The position numbers and the translations under genes were made by a program. 64,000 nt of DNA, taken from the NCBI RefSeq assembly GCF_022213955.1, contig NZ_JAKNTW010000008.1:186001-250000 (forward strand). The letters run 5' to 3'. Position 1 is the stretch's first letter. Every line of letters begins with the position of its first letter. Positions 34,911 through 43,144 of this stretch are shown in pieces. This DNA comes from Dolomitihabitans soli. GTDB taxonomy: Bacteria; Actinomycetota; Actinomycetes; Streptosporangiales; Streptosporangiaceae. The notes below the pieces were generated by a model, which did not search any database, was not told where the DNA came from, and saw only the letters and a program-made list of their open reading frames with translations.

Positions 34911-35387
34911 ATGACCATTGACGAGATCATCAGCTTCATCGACGGCCTCGACGGCGTCCTGACCCTCAGGCCGGCAGCCGGCGACGGCTCGCCGGAGATC
35001 AGCTGGGGCGACACGTACTTCTACTACGCGCCTGATGGCGTCACCCCGACGACGACCCAGCCCTTCGCGACGGTCGTGACCAAGAACTACCCCGGCGACG
35101 AGGCCTCGCGCCTGGACCGGCCGGGCACCTTCCGCGTGAACATCTCCCCCGGGAAGGAGGAATTCATCCGGTGGACCGGTCACACGCCACGCGAACTAGC
35201 CGCCGCCGAGGTCGATCCCAGCACCGCCGACACCGTGATCGCGCACCCCGTCTACGGCACCGTCGGCTGGCTGGCAGTGGTGAACCCGGGCTCGCGTACC
35301 GAAGCGGCCACACGTGAGCTGCTGCGTACGGCCTATGACCTCGCACGCTCCCGCTATGAGCGACGCGCTGAATCCACGACGCCCTGA
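34911..35387 (+). CDS. DUF6194 family protein
   Basis: A 158-residue soluble protein: MTIDEIISFIDGLDGVLTL, then PEISWGDTYFYYAPDG, TFRVNISPGKEEF and HPVYGTVGWLAVVNPG. These match the DUF6194 pattern; its function is not known. The ATG at 34911 is taken as start although the frame is open far upstream, because that extension is antisense to the MerR gene. A product of the double-MerR regulon by position. Confidence 0.78.
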   Translation: MTIDEIISFIDGLDGVLTLRPAAGDGSPEISWGDTYFYYAPDGVTPTTTQPFATVVTKNYPGDEASRLDRPGTFRVNISPGKEEFIRWTGHTPRELAAAEVDPSTADTVIAHPVYGTVGWLAVVNPGSRTEAATRELLRTAYDLARSRYERRAESTTP

Positions 35388-35568
35388 CGTGAGGTGGGCC
35401 CGGGAATCGTGAAGATCGAGTACGGCGAGCGCCGAGCGGCCGGGTTGAGCGACCAATCTAGTTCACGCGCGAGGCAGGGCATATGACTATGATCCGCAAA
35501 CTTTGCTCGGTGTCGCTTGTACGTTTCGATCATTGGCTGCGGGGCGGTCCCCATGCAGGATCGATCGC

Positions 35569-36726
35569 ATGGAACTGCTGAGCACGCTGGTGGACAAGGG
35601 TTGCCGGGGCGAGCTGCCGACCAGGGAGGAGGCTCTGGCGGTGCTGGCGACCTCCGACGACGACCTCCTCGACGTGGTGGCCGCCGCCGGCAAGGTGCGA
35701 CGCCGGTGGTTCGGCCGCCGGGTCAAGCTGAACTACCTGGTCAACCTGAAGTCGGGGCTGTGCCCTGAAGACTGCTCGTACTGCTCGCAGCGGCTGGGCT
35801 CGAAGGCCGAGATCCTCACCTACACCTGGCTGAAGCCGGACGAGGCGGCCGCCGCCGCCGAGGCGGGGGTGGCCGGCGGCGCCAAACGCGTGTGCCTGGT
35901 GGCGAGCGGGCGCGGCCCGACCGACCGGGACGTGGAACGGGTCGCCGACACCATGGCGGCGATCAAGGAGCGCAACCGGGACGTGGAGATCTGCGCCTGC
36001 CTCGGCCTGCTGTCCGACGCGCAGGCGGCGCGGCTGCGCGAGGCCGGGGCCCACGCCTACAACCACAACCTCAACACCTCCGAGGCGATGTACGAGGACA
36101 TCTGCACCACGCACGAGTTCGCCGACCGGGTCGACACCGTCCGGCACTCCAAGGACGCGGGGCTGTCGGCCTGCTCCGGCCTGATCGCCGGGCTGGGCGA
36201 GAGCGACGAAGGCCTGGTCGACGTGGTCTTCGCGCTGCGCGAGCTGGATGTCGACTCGGTGCCGGTCAACTTCCTGATCCCCTTCGAGGGGACTCCGCTG
36301 GCGAAGCGCTGGGCGCTGACCCCGCAACGCTGCCTGCGGATCCTGGCGATGGTCCGGTTCGTCTGCCCGGACGTGGAGGTCCGCCTCGCCGGGGGCCGCG
36401 AGATCCACCTGCGCAGTCTGCAGCCGCTGGCCCTGCACGTGGTCAACTCGATCTTCCTGGGCGACTACCTGACCAGCGAGGGACAGGCGGGCAAGGCCGA
36501 CCTGGACATGATCGCCGACGCCGGCTTCGAGGTGGAGGGAGCCGACACCACCACCCTGCCCGAACACCGGAACCCGCCGAACGCCACCGGCTCCCCCGAG
36601 CACCCCGGCGACACGAACAACACGCGTGACACGGCAGACACGGACCCGGTGCCGCCCGCCGCCCGCACCGACCTGGTCACGGTGCGCCGCCGTGGCGCGG
36701 GCACCGACCTACCGCCCAACGCCTGA
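35569..36726 (+). CDS. bioB: biotin synthase
   Basis: A 385-residue radical-SAM enzyme inserting sulphur into dethiobiotin. The [4Fe-4S] motif is [10 protein letters not shown] (C65, C69, C72), and [31 protein letters not shown] and [15 protein letters not shown] are standard BioB landmarks that bind SAM and the auxiliary cluster. Residues after about 330 form a polar, Thr/Pro-rich tail beyond the usual end of the family. ATG at 35569. No other bio genes are near. Confidence 0.93.
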   Translation: MELLSTLVDKGCRGELPTREEALAVLATSDDDLLDVVAAAGKVRRRWFGRRVKLNYLVNLKSGLCPEDCSYCSQRLGSKAEILTYTWLKPDEAAAAAEAGVAGGAKRVCLVASGRGPTDRDVERVADTMAAIKERNRDVEICACLGLLSDAQAARLREAGAHAYNHNLNTSEAMYEDICTTHEFADRVDTVRHSKDAGLSACSGLIAGLGESDEGLVDVVFALRELDVDSVPVNFLIPFEGTPLAKRWALTPQRCLRILAMVRFVCPDVEVRLAGGREIHLRSLQPLALHVVNSIFLGDYLTSEGQAGKADLDMIADAGFEVEGADTTTLPEHRNPPNATGSPEHPGDTNNTRDTADTDPVPPAARTDLVTVRRRGAGTDLPPNA

Positions 36727-36813
36727 CCCGCCGTCAGCGAAGCCGAGCACTCTGCCCCGGCGGGGGGTCCGGGTGTCGTCGGACCAAGGTCACCGGTGGC
36801 CGAACCCCGGCCG

Positions 36814-37734
36814 TCAGACCAGGGTGCGCATCGGGCCGCCGTTGAAGGTCACCGCGTCGAAGGCGGCCGTGATGAGGTCGAACGGCTCGCCCAGCGCGTC
36901 GGCGTAGGCCCGGTGCAGGTTGAACACCAGGCGCTCGGAGTCGGCCCACGAGGCGAACTCGCCCAGGTCGCACCCCTGGGCGGCGGCGAGCGGCGACAGC
37001 CCGTCACGGCGGCCCGCGACGGCCGTCTCCTGCACGAACCGGTAGTAACGCTCGTGGGCGGCGAGCACCCCGGGCAGGGACCGCGCGTCGCAGAGCGGGC
37101 CGTGTCCCGGCACGACCACCTCGGCCTCGAACGCGGCGAGCCAGTCGAGGACCCGCAGCGCGCCGTCCACCGATCCCATGGCCACCAGCGGTGTCAGGCC
37201 GTTGAAGATCAGATCGCCGCTGAACAGCACCCGCTCCGCCGGCAGCCAGGCGACGAGGTCTCCCGGGGTGTGCGCGGTGTAGCCGGGGTGGCGCACCTCG
37301 ACCCGCCGGTCGCCGGTGGTCACGGTCAGGCCGGCGGTCGTGATGTCGGCCGGACGGCGGGTGACGTCGCCCCAGTCGGGCAGCGGCGACCAGACCGGCG
37401 GGCAGTCGTCGATGATGGTGTCGGCGAGGATGCCGCGCCGGGTCTCCTCATGCGCGATCACGACCGTGGTGGCGGGCAGCAGGCTGTTGCCGTGCGTGTG
37501 GTCGCCGTGCAGGTGGGTGCTGACGGCGAAGCGGAACGGCGCGTCGGCGGTGGCCGCGCGGACCGCCGCGAGGAACCGCCGGGTGCGCGCCTCGGTGGCG
37601 CACGTGTCGATCACGATGGTGCCGTCCGCCCCGGAAACCGCGCCCGCGTTGTTGACCCACCAGGAACCATCGGGCTGCACCCAGGCCAAAACCCCTTCGG
37701 CCACTTCGTGCAGGGCCGGTTGCCGCTCGTCCAT
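36814..37734 (-). CDS. MBL-fold metallo-hydrolase
   Basis: A 306-residue metallo-beta-lactamase-fold protein with the zinc motif THLHGDHTHGN (HxHxDH), a second-site VLFSGDLIFNG and VVPGHGPLC. The active-site set is complete. The wide family covers lactonases, thiolesterases and glyoxalase II-like enzymes; a specific substrate cannot be chosen. Start at ATG 37734 (MDERQPAL), with GGAGGAAC six bases upstream; a GTG codon directly precedes it. Confidence 0.87.
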   Translation of the reverse strand: MDERQPALHEVAEGVLAWVQPDGSWWVNNAGAVSGADGTIVIDTCATEARTRRFLAAVRAATADAPFRFAVSTHLHGDHTHGNSLLPATTVVIAHEETRRGILADTIIDDCPPVWSPLPDWGDVTRRPADITTAGLTVTTGDRRVEVRHPGYTAHTPGDLVAWLPAERVLFSGDLIFNGLTPLVAMGSVDGALRVLDWLAAFEAEVVVPGHGPLCDARSLPGVLAAHERYYRFVQETAVAGRRDGLSPLAAAQGCDLGEFASWADSERLVFNLHRAYADALGEPFDLITAAFDAVTFNGGPMRTLV

Positions 37735-37812
37735 CACGTTCCTCCAGTCGTTTCTCGCGCTCTTCTCTCCCCCGCGGACGCCCGACGGGCCGCCGGTGAC
37801 GCCGTGCGGCCC

Positions 37813-37920
37813 TGACGCGCCGTACGTGGTGCGGCCTTGACGCGCGATGACGCGCCGTACGTGGTGTGGCGATGACGCGCCGTACGCCGTGTGGCCCTGA
37901 CGCGCCGTACGTGGTGCGGC
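37813..37920. repeat. 25-bp imperfect tandem repeats in spacer
   Basis: Four copies of TGACGCGCCGTACGTGGTG or close variants at 37813, 37848, 37873 and 37898 lie between the metallo-hydrolase start and the end of the DUF2786 gene. Each carries a CCGTACG core. They sit in the promoter region of the metallo-hydrolase gene. Confidence 0.75.
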
Positions 37921-37935
37921 CCGTACGCGGCTCGA

Positions 37936-39117
37936 TCATGTCCGGTGCGGGTGGACGTCTGGTGGATGGCTGATCGACGGCCTGTCGACGCCGATGATCA
38001 GGGCGAGGTCGGCCGCCGTGAGGCCGAGCGTCCAGCCCGTCCAGTCGCCTGCCGTGGTCGTCGCGCGGCGGGTCAGTTCGGGGAACATCGCGGTGACGGC
38101 CGCGTCGACGGCCTGCTCGCGGGCGGCGAGCACCGGCAGCAGATTCTTCCCCGCGTGCCGTACGGCGTCGCCTGCGGCGTCCCGCAGCCGCTCCCCGATG
38201 CGCTGCGCGTAGGCGGCGAGGAACGATCCGCGAAACGAGCGGGTCCTGGACCTCCCGTCACGGCCCGCGTGGGCCAGCGCGGCGGTCGCCTGGATCAGCA
38301 ACGAGCCGAACAGCAGCTCCACCGCGTCCAGATCGGCGGGGTAGCCGAACACGGTGCACAGGCCGAGGCCCCTGGTCCGCACCGCCCGGCACCGGTTCGC
38401 CGAGGCCACCGCGTCCAGCAGGGCCGCCTTCTGCACCTCGTAGGGAGCGTCGATCCCCAGCCGCCTGCCTTGTGGCTCCTCCCCGCCGTCCGTCTCGACC
38501 GTGTCGATGCTGTGCCTGGCCATGAGCGACTGCGCCGCCGAGGTGAACGTCTCGGCCTCCGCCGGGAACGAGGTGGACTCCGCCTTCGCGAGCAGCGCGC
38601 GGACCCTGGTGAGCGTCCGCTGGTCCACCCCCTGTGCGGTACGGCCCGCCGTACCCGGCAGCGGGCACAGCCGCTCCACTCGCGGCAGGGTGCCCAGCAC
38701 GTGGAGCACCTGCAGGGCGCGGGAGACGTCTCCTTCGCGCAGGTAGATCTCGTCGCCGTCCCACCGGATCTGGTCGTCGAGCGCCGCCAGCTGGGCCCGC
38801 CAGCGCTCATCCACGCTCTCCGGCGGGTAAGCGCGCATTTCGGCGGCGACGACGCGGGCCGCCAGCCGTACGTGGCGGGCTCCGAGCCGGCGCCGGACCA
38901 TTCGCACGATGTCCGCAGGCTGCCAGCCGTCGCGCCAGGCGGCTGATACGGCCTGGTTCAGGCGGGTCGTCAGGACCTGCTCGACGGCCCGCCGTCCGCC
39001 GGCGGTCCCGGGGGCGTCCAGCAGCGCCGCACAGCGCCGGAACGTGACCGCGTCGGCGCGCTGGAGGGCGTGCAGCGCCGCCGAGACCAGCTCCGCCGGA
39101 GAGGACGAGGTGTTCAT
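37936..39117 (-). CDS. DUF2786-domain protein
   Basis: A 393-residue protein. The DUF2786 signature VRALLAKAESTSFPAEAETF followed by AAQSLMARHSI is near residue 175. The C-terminal half (RSFRGSFLAAYAQRIGERLRDA) resembles the DUF7168 region often attached to DUF2786. No catalytic residues can be assigned and no function is established. ATG at 39117; the open frame upstream is not protein-like. It is transcribed away from the mycothiol-type gene at 39296. Confidence 0.8.
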   Translation of the reverse strand: MNTSSSPAELVSAALHALQRADAVTFRRCAALLDAPGTAGGRRAVEQVLTTRLNQAVSAAWRDGWQPADIVRMVRRRLGARHVRLAARVVAAEMRAYPPESVDERWRAQLAALDDQIRWDGDEIYLREGDVSRALQVLHVLGTLPRVERLCPLPGTAGRTAQGVDQRTLTRVRALLAKAESTSFPAEAETFTSAAQSLMARHSIDTVETDGGEEPQGRRLGIDAPYEVQKAALLDAVASANRCRAVRTRGLGLCTVFGYPADLDAVELLFGSLLIQATAALAHAGRDGRSRTRSFRGSFLAAYAQRIGERLRDAAGDAVRHAGKNLLPVLAAREQAVDAAVTAMFPELTRRATTTAGDWTGWTLGLTAADLALIIGVDRPSISHPPDVHPHRT

Positions 39118-39295
39118 CGGCCTTATCTTGCAGGTTCCCGGCCGTCGAGGTGAGCACACCCGGCCAATCGCCTTCCCAGATCCAGCAGGCTTGGCGAGCA
39201 GGCCCGCCGACCTGGCGCTTCGTAGGGTCATGGGGAAATCGCCGTGGTTTTCGGCCATGACGGCACGGCAGGGATGATCAGACCATAATCAACGG

Positions 39296-40132
39296 ATGGA
39301 TTGGTCACGCCTCGGCCCGCTCATCGACACCCGCCCGCTGTATCCGCTGGACCGCGCCTACCTGCTCGACCTGCTCGGTGCGCTCGGGCCCGATGAATGG
39401 CGGCGGCCCACCGTGCCCGGCTGGGACGTGCACGATCTGGCCGCCCACATCCTGCACGACCACATGCGTCGCCTCTCGGCCGACCGCGACGGATACCGGC
39501 CGTCGCAGGTTCCCACCGGGGAGCCGCTCCCGGAGCTCCTGAACCGGGCCAACGAGGAGTTCGTGGCCATCGCGCGCGGCCTGAGCCCCCGGTTGCTGAT
39601 CGACCTGCTGGCCCACCTCGGGCCCCAGGTGGACGCGATGTGGGCCGCCCGCGACCTGACGGCCATCGGCACGCTGGACGTGTCGTGGGCCGCTCCGGAC
39701 GTCCCCGCCCCCGTCTGGCTGGACGTCGCCCGCGACTACACCGAGTTCTGGGTGCACCAGCAGCAGATCCGGGCCGCGGTGGGCAGGCCGGGAGCCACCG
39801 AGCCCGAACTGGCCGGCCCGGTGCTCGACACCTTCGCGAGGGCGTTGCCGCACACCCTGCGTGATCACGCCGCACCGACCGGCACGACCCTGCGGCTGCA
39901 CGTCCCCGGCCCGGCCGGCGGTCAGTGGACGGTCTCCCGGTTGCCCGACGGGTGGACCCTCGCCGAGGACGCGTCGGTGGAGGCCGACGCCGACCTGGAG
40001 CTCGACCCGGACACGCTGTGGCGACTGGCCTCGCGCGGCATCACCCCGGAGGCCGCCGAGCGGTCCGCGAGCATCCGGGGCGACTGGTCGCTGGCGTGCG
40101 CGGCCCTCGGCATCCTGTCGATCGTCCGCTGA
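39296..40132 (+). CDS. maleylpyruvate isomerase-family mycothiol-dependent enzyme
   Basis: A 278-residue protein with the helical DinB-like domain first (LGALGPDEWRRPTVPGWDVH followed by DLAAHILHDHMRRL), a conserved WVHQQQIRAAVGRPG, and a C-terminal sterol-carrier-like region (LRLHVPGPAGGQW). This is the third member of the superfamily in the window. The thiol cofactor would be mycothiol; the substrate is unknown. ATG at 39296. Confidence 0.85.
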   Translation: MDWSRLGPLIDTRPLYPLDRAYLLDLLGALGPDEWRRPTVPGWDVHDLAAHILHDHMRRLSADRDGYRPSQVPTGEPLPELLNRANEEFVAIARGLSPRLLIDLLAHLGPQVDAMWAARDLTAIGTLDVSWAAPDVPAPVWLDVARDYTEFWVHQQQIRAAVGRPGATEPELAGPVLDTFARALPHTLRDHAAPTGTTLRLHVPGPAGGQWTVSRLPDGWTLAEDASVEADADLELDPDTLWRLASRGITPEAAERSASIRGDWSLACAALGILSIVR

Positions 40133-40159
40133 CCCGGACGTCAGCCGTCGGCGAGGGCG

Positions 40160-40813
40160 TCAGCCGAGCGCGGGGGTCTGGTAGGAGTACGTGGGGAGTT
40201 CGGTGGGGCGGGTCAGCAGTGTGCGGCCGAGGCCGGCCCTGATCAGCGCGGCGGTGTGCACGACCGCCGGGAGGGTCAGGGCGAACAGTACGCCGAGCGC
40301 CGTGTGAAAGGCCACCTGCGTCACGATGCCGTCGCCGAGACCGAGGAGTTCGGGGAGCCCGCCGCCGGCGCCGGGGATGGCGGCGACGATCCAGCCGTAG
40401 ATCGGGAAGGTGAGGCCCGCGATCGCCGTGGACCACCAGACGATCGTGACGACGAACGTGATGATGGAGATCGGGAAGGCGACGATGGCGTAGATCAGGT
40501 CGAGCCACGACTGCCCGTTGGTCAGCGGGTTCACCAGCCGGCGGAACCAGCCCGCGCCGTGCGGGGCCGGGCGGTAGGGAGGCCGCGTGACCGGCCGGTC
40601 GAGCACTTCGGCGATCGCCTCGCGTTCCATGTCCGCGAAGTTCCTGGCCATCAGCAGGGTTCCGGCCAGGATCGGGAACCCCACGAACGCGACCAGGCTG
40701 CCCAGGCCGGCCGCGGTCCCCGCGACGATCAGGCAGAACATCACCACCGCCGCCGGGAAGCCGGCCAGGAGGTATCTGGTGTCGATGGCGATGCGGTGCC
40801 GGAGGGTTCTCAT
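40160..40813 (-). CDS. sensor-domain membrane protein
   Basis: A 217-residue membrane protein with four hydrophobic segments in two pairs (AAVVMFCLIVAGTAAGLGSL, LVAFVGFPILAGTLL; AIVAFPISIITFVVTIVWW and a last one near residue 180) and the internal linker RPPYRPAPHGAGWFRRL. This matches the 'putative sensor' domain found at the N-terminus of some actinobacterial histidine kinases, but here no kinase follows. It may be a stand-alone sensor or an accessory protein. Convergent with the upstream gene. Confidence 0.75.
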   Translation of the reverse strand: MRTLRHRIAIDTRYLLAGFPAAVVMFCLIVAGTAAGLGSLVAFVGFPILAGTLLMARNFADMEREAIAEVLDRPVTRPPYRPAPHGAGWFRRLVNPLTNGQSWLDLIYAIVAFPISIITFVVTIVWWSTAIAGLTFPIYGWIVAAIPGAGGGLPELLGLGDGIVTQVAFHTALGVLFALTLPAVVHTAALIRAGLGRTLLTRPTELPTYSYQTPALG

Positions 40814-40944
40814 ACCGGAAACGCTACGAGCCGGCGGCCCGCCGATCGATCCGGCTCACCGGCATCTCAGGGTAGGGCTGGCCCTACCCCCCGGGAACCC
40901 CCGGACGTGCGTCCGTACGGCTTGACCTGGCGCGGTTCAAGAAG

Positions 40945-40968
40945 TTGTAGAATTATTCAATTCACTAC
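40945..40968. promoter_or_regulatory. AT-rich site at the arsR-type promoter
   Basis: An imperfect inverted repeat (GTAGAATT-ATTC-AATTCACTAC) holds a possible -10 box TAGAAT at 40948-40953, with TTGACC at 40922 as a poorly spaced -35. A related 24-base site is at 41550-41573. Probable binding site of the adjacent ArsR-type protein. Confidence 0.5.
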
Positions 40969-40988
40969 TTGATGATGGGAGGTCGATC

Positions 40989-41333
40989 GTGACGGTTCCG
41001 CTCTATCAGGCCAAGGCGGAGTTCTTCCGTACGCTCGGGCATCCCGTCCGCATCCGTGTGCTCGAACTGCTGCGCGACGGGCCCCGTCCGGTGCGCGACC
41101 TGCTCGCCGAGATGGACATCGAGGCGTCCAGCCTGTCACAGCAGCTCGCGGTGCTGCGCAGGGCGGGAATAGTGACGGCCACCCGTGAAGGGCCGACCGT
41201 CGTCTACGCGCTGATCAGCGTGGATGTGGCCGATCTGCTCAAAGCAGCCCGGCGCATCCTGACCGACATGATCGCCGGCCAGGAGGAGCTACTCGCCGAG
41301 CTCCGTGACACGGAGTCGGGCAAAGTCACGTGA
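40989..41333 (+). CDS. ArsR-family winged-helix regulator
   Basis: A 114-residue ArsR/SmtB-type regulator: FFRTLGHPVRIRVLELLRDG, VRDLLAEMDIEASSLSQQLA as the helix-turn-helix, VLRRAGIVTATREGPTVVYA as the wing. The metal-binding ELCVCDL motif is absent and no cysteines are present, so it is not a classic metal sensor. GTG at 40989 with GGGAGG upstream. It ends convergently, overlapping the DUF3073 gene by 8 bases. Confidence 0.88.
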   Translation: MTVPLYQAKAEFFRTLGHPVRIRVLELLRDGPRPVRDLLAEMDIEASSLSQQLAVLRRAGIVTATREGPTVVYALISVDVADLLKAARRILTDMIAGQEELLAELRDTESGKVT

Positions 41334-41496
41334 CCTTGGCGGAACCATCGCCAGGTCGTTCGCTCTCCTCGTCGCGCTCAGTCTCCTCGTTGACTCCGAT
41401 CTCGCTGTAAAGCCGGTCAAAGTCCACGCTGTGGCTGGAGTACTTCAGCTCGCGAGCCACCTTCGTCTGCTTCGCCTTGGCGCGACCCCGTCCCAT
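41326..41496 (-). CDS. DUF3073 protein
   Basis: A 56-residue basic protein starting MGRGRAKAKQTKVARELKYS, the invariant N-terminus of DUF3073, with an acidic tail. The family is conserved across actinobacteria and is of unknown function. GGAGGAGT lies about 10 bases before the ATG. An AT-rich site similar to the ArsR promoter element lies about 54 bases upstream. Confidence 0.9.
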   Translation of the reverse strand: MGRGRAKAKQTKVARELKYSSHSVDFDRLYSEIGVNEETERDEESERPGDGSAKVT

Positions 41497-41549
41497 CGCC
41501 TGCACTCCTCCCATAGATACGGCCTTAGCTTATCTTACGTCATCACGAC

Positions 41550-41573
41550 TTGAAAAATTCTGCAATTCATTAC
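41550..41573. promoter_or_regulatory. second AT-rich site, upstream of DUF3073 gene
   Basis: This segment matches 40945-40968 at 19 of 24 positions (shared TTG, AATT, CAATTCA and TAC). It lies in the 307-base spacer 41497-41803, in which no gene is seen, and may let the ArsR-type protein control DUF3073. Confidence 0.4.
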
Positions 41574-41803
41574 GTTCGTACGGTCGTGTCGATCCTGGCT
41601 CAGGAGGGCCGCCGTGCGCCTACCCGAGAGTCAGCGACTCTACTCCTGCGCCATCGATTCGCCGACCCCGCGGCGCAGGAGAACCGTACGTCGTTCCAGC
41701 TGAAACAACCCAGCACACGGACACGATTCCCGGCGTCGTGGTGAGCCGGCACGCGACGCCACCCGACACAGGTGACCGGGTGGCGCTGCCGGCCGACGGC
41801 CCG

Positions 41804-42394
41804 TCAAGAGAACTCGCCGCTGATCGCGTAGGTGACGAGGGTGGTGAGCACCTCCTTGACGGAGTCGCGTTCGCGCACGTCACACAGCACGATAGGAGCC
41901 GATCCGGTCAGCCCCAGCGCTCGCCGTACCTTGGTGGGGTCGTGGCGGCGGGCGCCGTCGAAGCAGTTGACCGCCACCACGAACGGGAGCCCGCGCTGCT
42001 CGAAGTAGTCGACGGCGGGGAAGGAGTCCTGCAGCCGGCGGGTGTCGGCGAGCACCACCGCGCCGAGCGCGCCGAGCGCCAGTTCGTCCCACATGAACCA
42101 GAACCTGTCCTGGCCCGGCGTGCCGAACAGATAGAGCCACAGCCCATCGCGGATGGTGATGCGGCCGAAGTCGAGCGCCACGGTGGTAGTGATCTTGGCT
42201 TCCACGCCCGCCGTGTCGTCGATGCCGATGCCCCGGTCGCTCAGCAGTTCCTCGGTGTGCAGAGGCCGGATCTCGCTGATCGTGCCGACCATGGTCGTCT
42301 TGCCGACTCCGAAGCCGCCCGCGACGAGGATCTTGAGGGCCGTCGCCAGAGGGGCGACCGCCCTCACGCCCGGTTCAGAGCCTGCGAATTCCAT
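41804..42394 (-). CDS. cvnD: conservon GTPase-like protein CvnD
   Basis: A 196-residue P-loop GTPase-like protein: Walker A GGFGVGKTT, FGTPGQDRF as G3, and VAVNCFDGA in the place of NKxD. It is the last gene of the cvnA-D conservon, which forms a membrane-proximal complex resembling a G-protein-coupled sensory system in Streptomyces. It overlaps cvnC by 20 bases. Confidence 0.9.
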   Translation of the reverse strand: MEFAGSEPGVRAVAPLATALKILVAGGFGVGKTTMVGTISEIRPLHTEELLSDRGIGIDDTAGVEAKITTTVALDFGRITIRDGLWLYLFGTPGQDRFWFMWDELALGALGAVVLADTRRLQDSFPAVDYFEQRGLPFVVAVNCFDGARRHDPTKVRRALGLTGSAPIVLCDVRERDSVKEVLTTLVTYAISGEFS

Positions 42395-42722
42395 GCAGCA
42401 CTTCCCTGTAGATACGTTCGTCGATGGTCTGGTCTGCCGACGGTTGGTCGATGGTCACGAGCCCTTCGCGCCGCAGGTCGCTGAGGAGCACGCGGGTGAT
42501 GTTGAGGGGCACCCTGAGCTGCGCCGCGATGTCCGCCACCGGCGTGGGTCTGCGGCACATCGTGAGCACGGCGAGGTGTTCGGGCACCAGGCCGAGCGGT
42601 TCGAAGGGGACGCTGACGGTGGTGACGATCGCCACCAGGTCGAAGGCCTCCCCGAGTGCGCGCGCCCGGCCGCCGGTGAGCCCGTAGAGCCTGACCAGCG
42701 GCCCGGGATCGTCGCTTGTCAC
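42375..42722 (-). CDS. cvnC: conservon DUF742 protein CvnC
   Basis: A 115-residue DUF742 protein: LVRLYGLTGGRARA near the start, PEHLAVLTMCRRPTPVADIA and LRREGLVTI, with a winged-helix pattern. The GTG at 42722 overlaps the cvnB stop as GTGA, which supports this start over a TTG six codons upstream. It acts with the CvnB and CvnD partners. Confidence 0.88.
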   Translation of the reverse strand: MTSDDPGPLVRLYGLTGGRARALGEAFDLVAIVTTVSVPFEPLGLVPEHLAVLTMCRRPTPVADIAAQLRVPLNITRVLLSDLRREGLVTIDQPSADQTIDERIYREVLHGIRRL

Positions 42723-43144
42723 GGCGTCGAACCGTTCCAAACCGGCGCGGGGACCACTCCCCTCGGCTGGGTGGACAGGTGCTCGCCGACGCGCTTGACC
42801 ATGAGTGCCATCTCGTAGGTGACCATCCCGATCTCCGCGTCGCCCGCCGCCAGTACGGCCAGCCGGGCCCCCTGCCCCGCGGCGGTGACGAACAGGAAGC
42901 CGCCCTCCATCTCGATGATGGTCTGCCGCACTCCGCCGAGGCCGAAGTGCCGTCCCGCACCGAGGGCGAGGCTGTGGCTGCCCGCCGAGATGGCGGACAG
43001 ATGCTCGGTGTCCTCCCTGGTCAGCTCTCGGGAGCCACCCATCGCCAGGCCGTCGGCCGACAGCACGATGGCGTGCTTGATGCCGGCCACTCGCTGGGTC
43101 AGGTCGTCGAGCAGCCAGCTCAGCTCAGATCTAGGGTCGGCCAT
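42719..43144 (-). CDS. cvnB: conservon roadblock/LC7 protein CvnB
   Basis: A 141-residue roadblock/LC7-fold protein (LSWLLDDLTQRVAGIKHAIV, LSADGLAMGGSREL, GGFLFVTAAGQGARLAVLA), the kind that regulates small GTPases such as CvnD. It overlaps cvnA by 14 bases and cvnC by 4. Confidence 0.9.
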   Translation of the reverse strand: MADPRSELSWLLDDLTQRVAGIKHAIVLSADGLAMGGSRELTREDTEHLSAISAGSHSLALGAGRHFGLGGVRQTIIEMEGGFLFVTAAGQGARLAVLAAGDAEIGMVTYEMALMVKRVGEHLSTQPRGVVPAPVWNGSTP

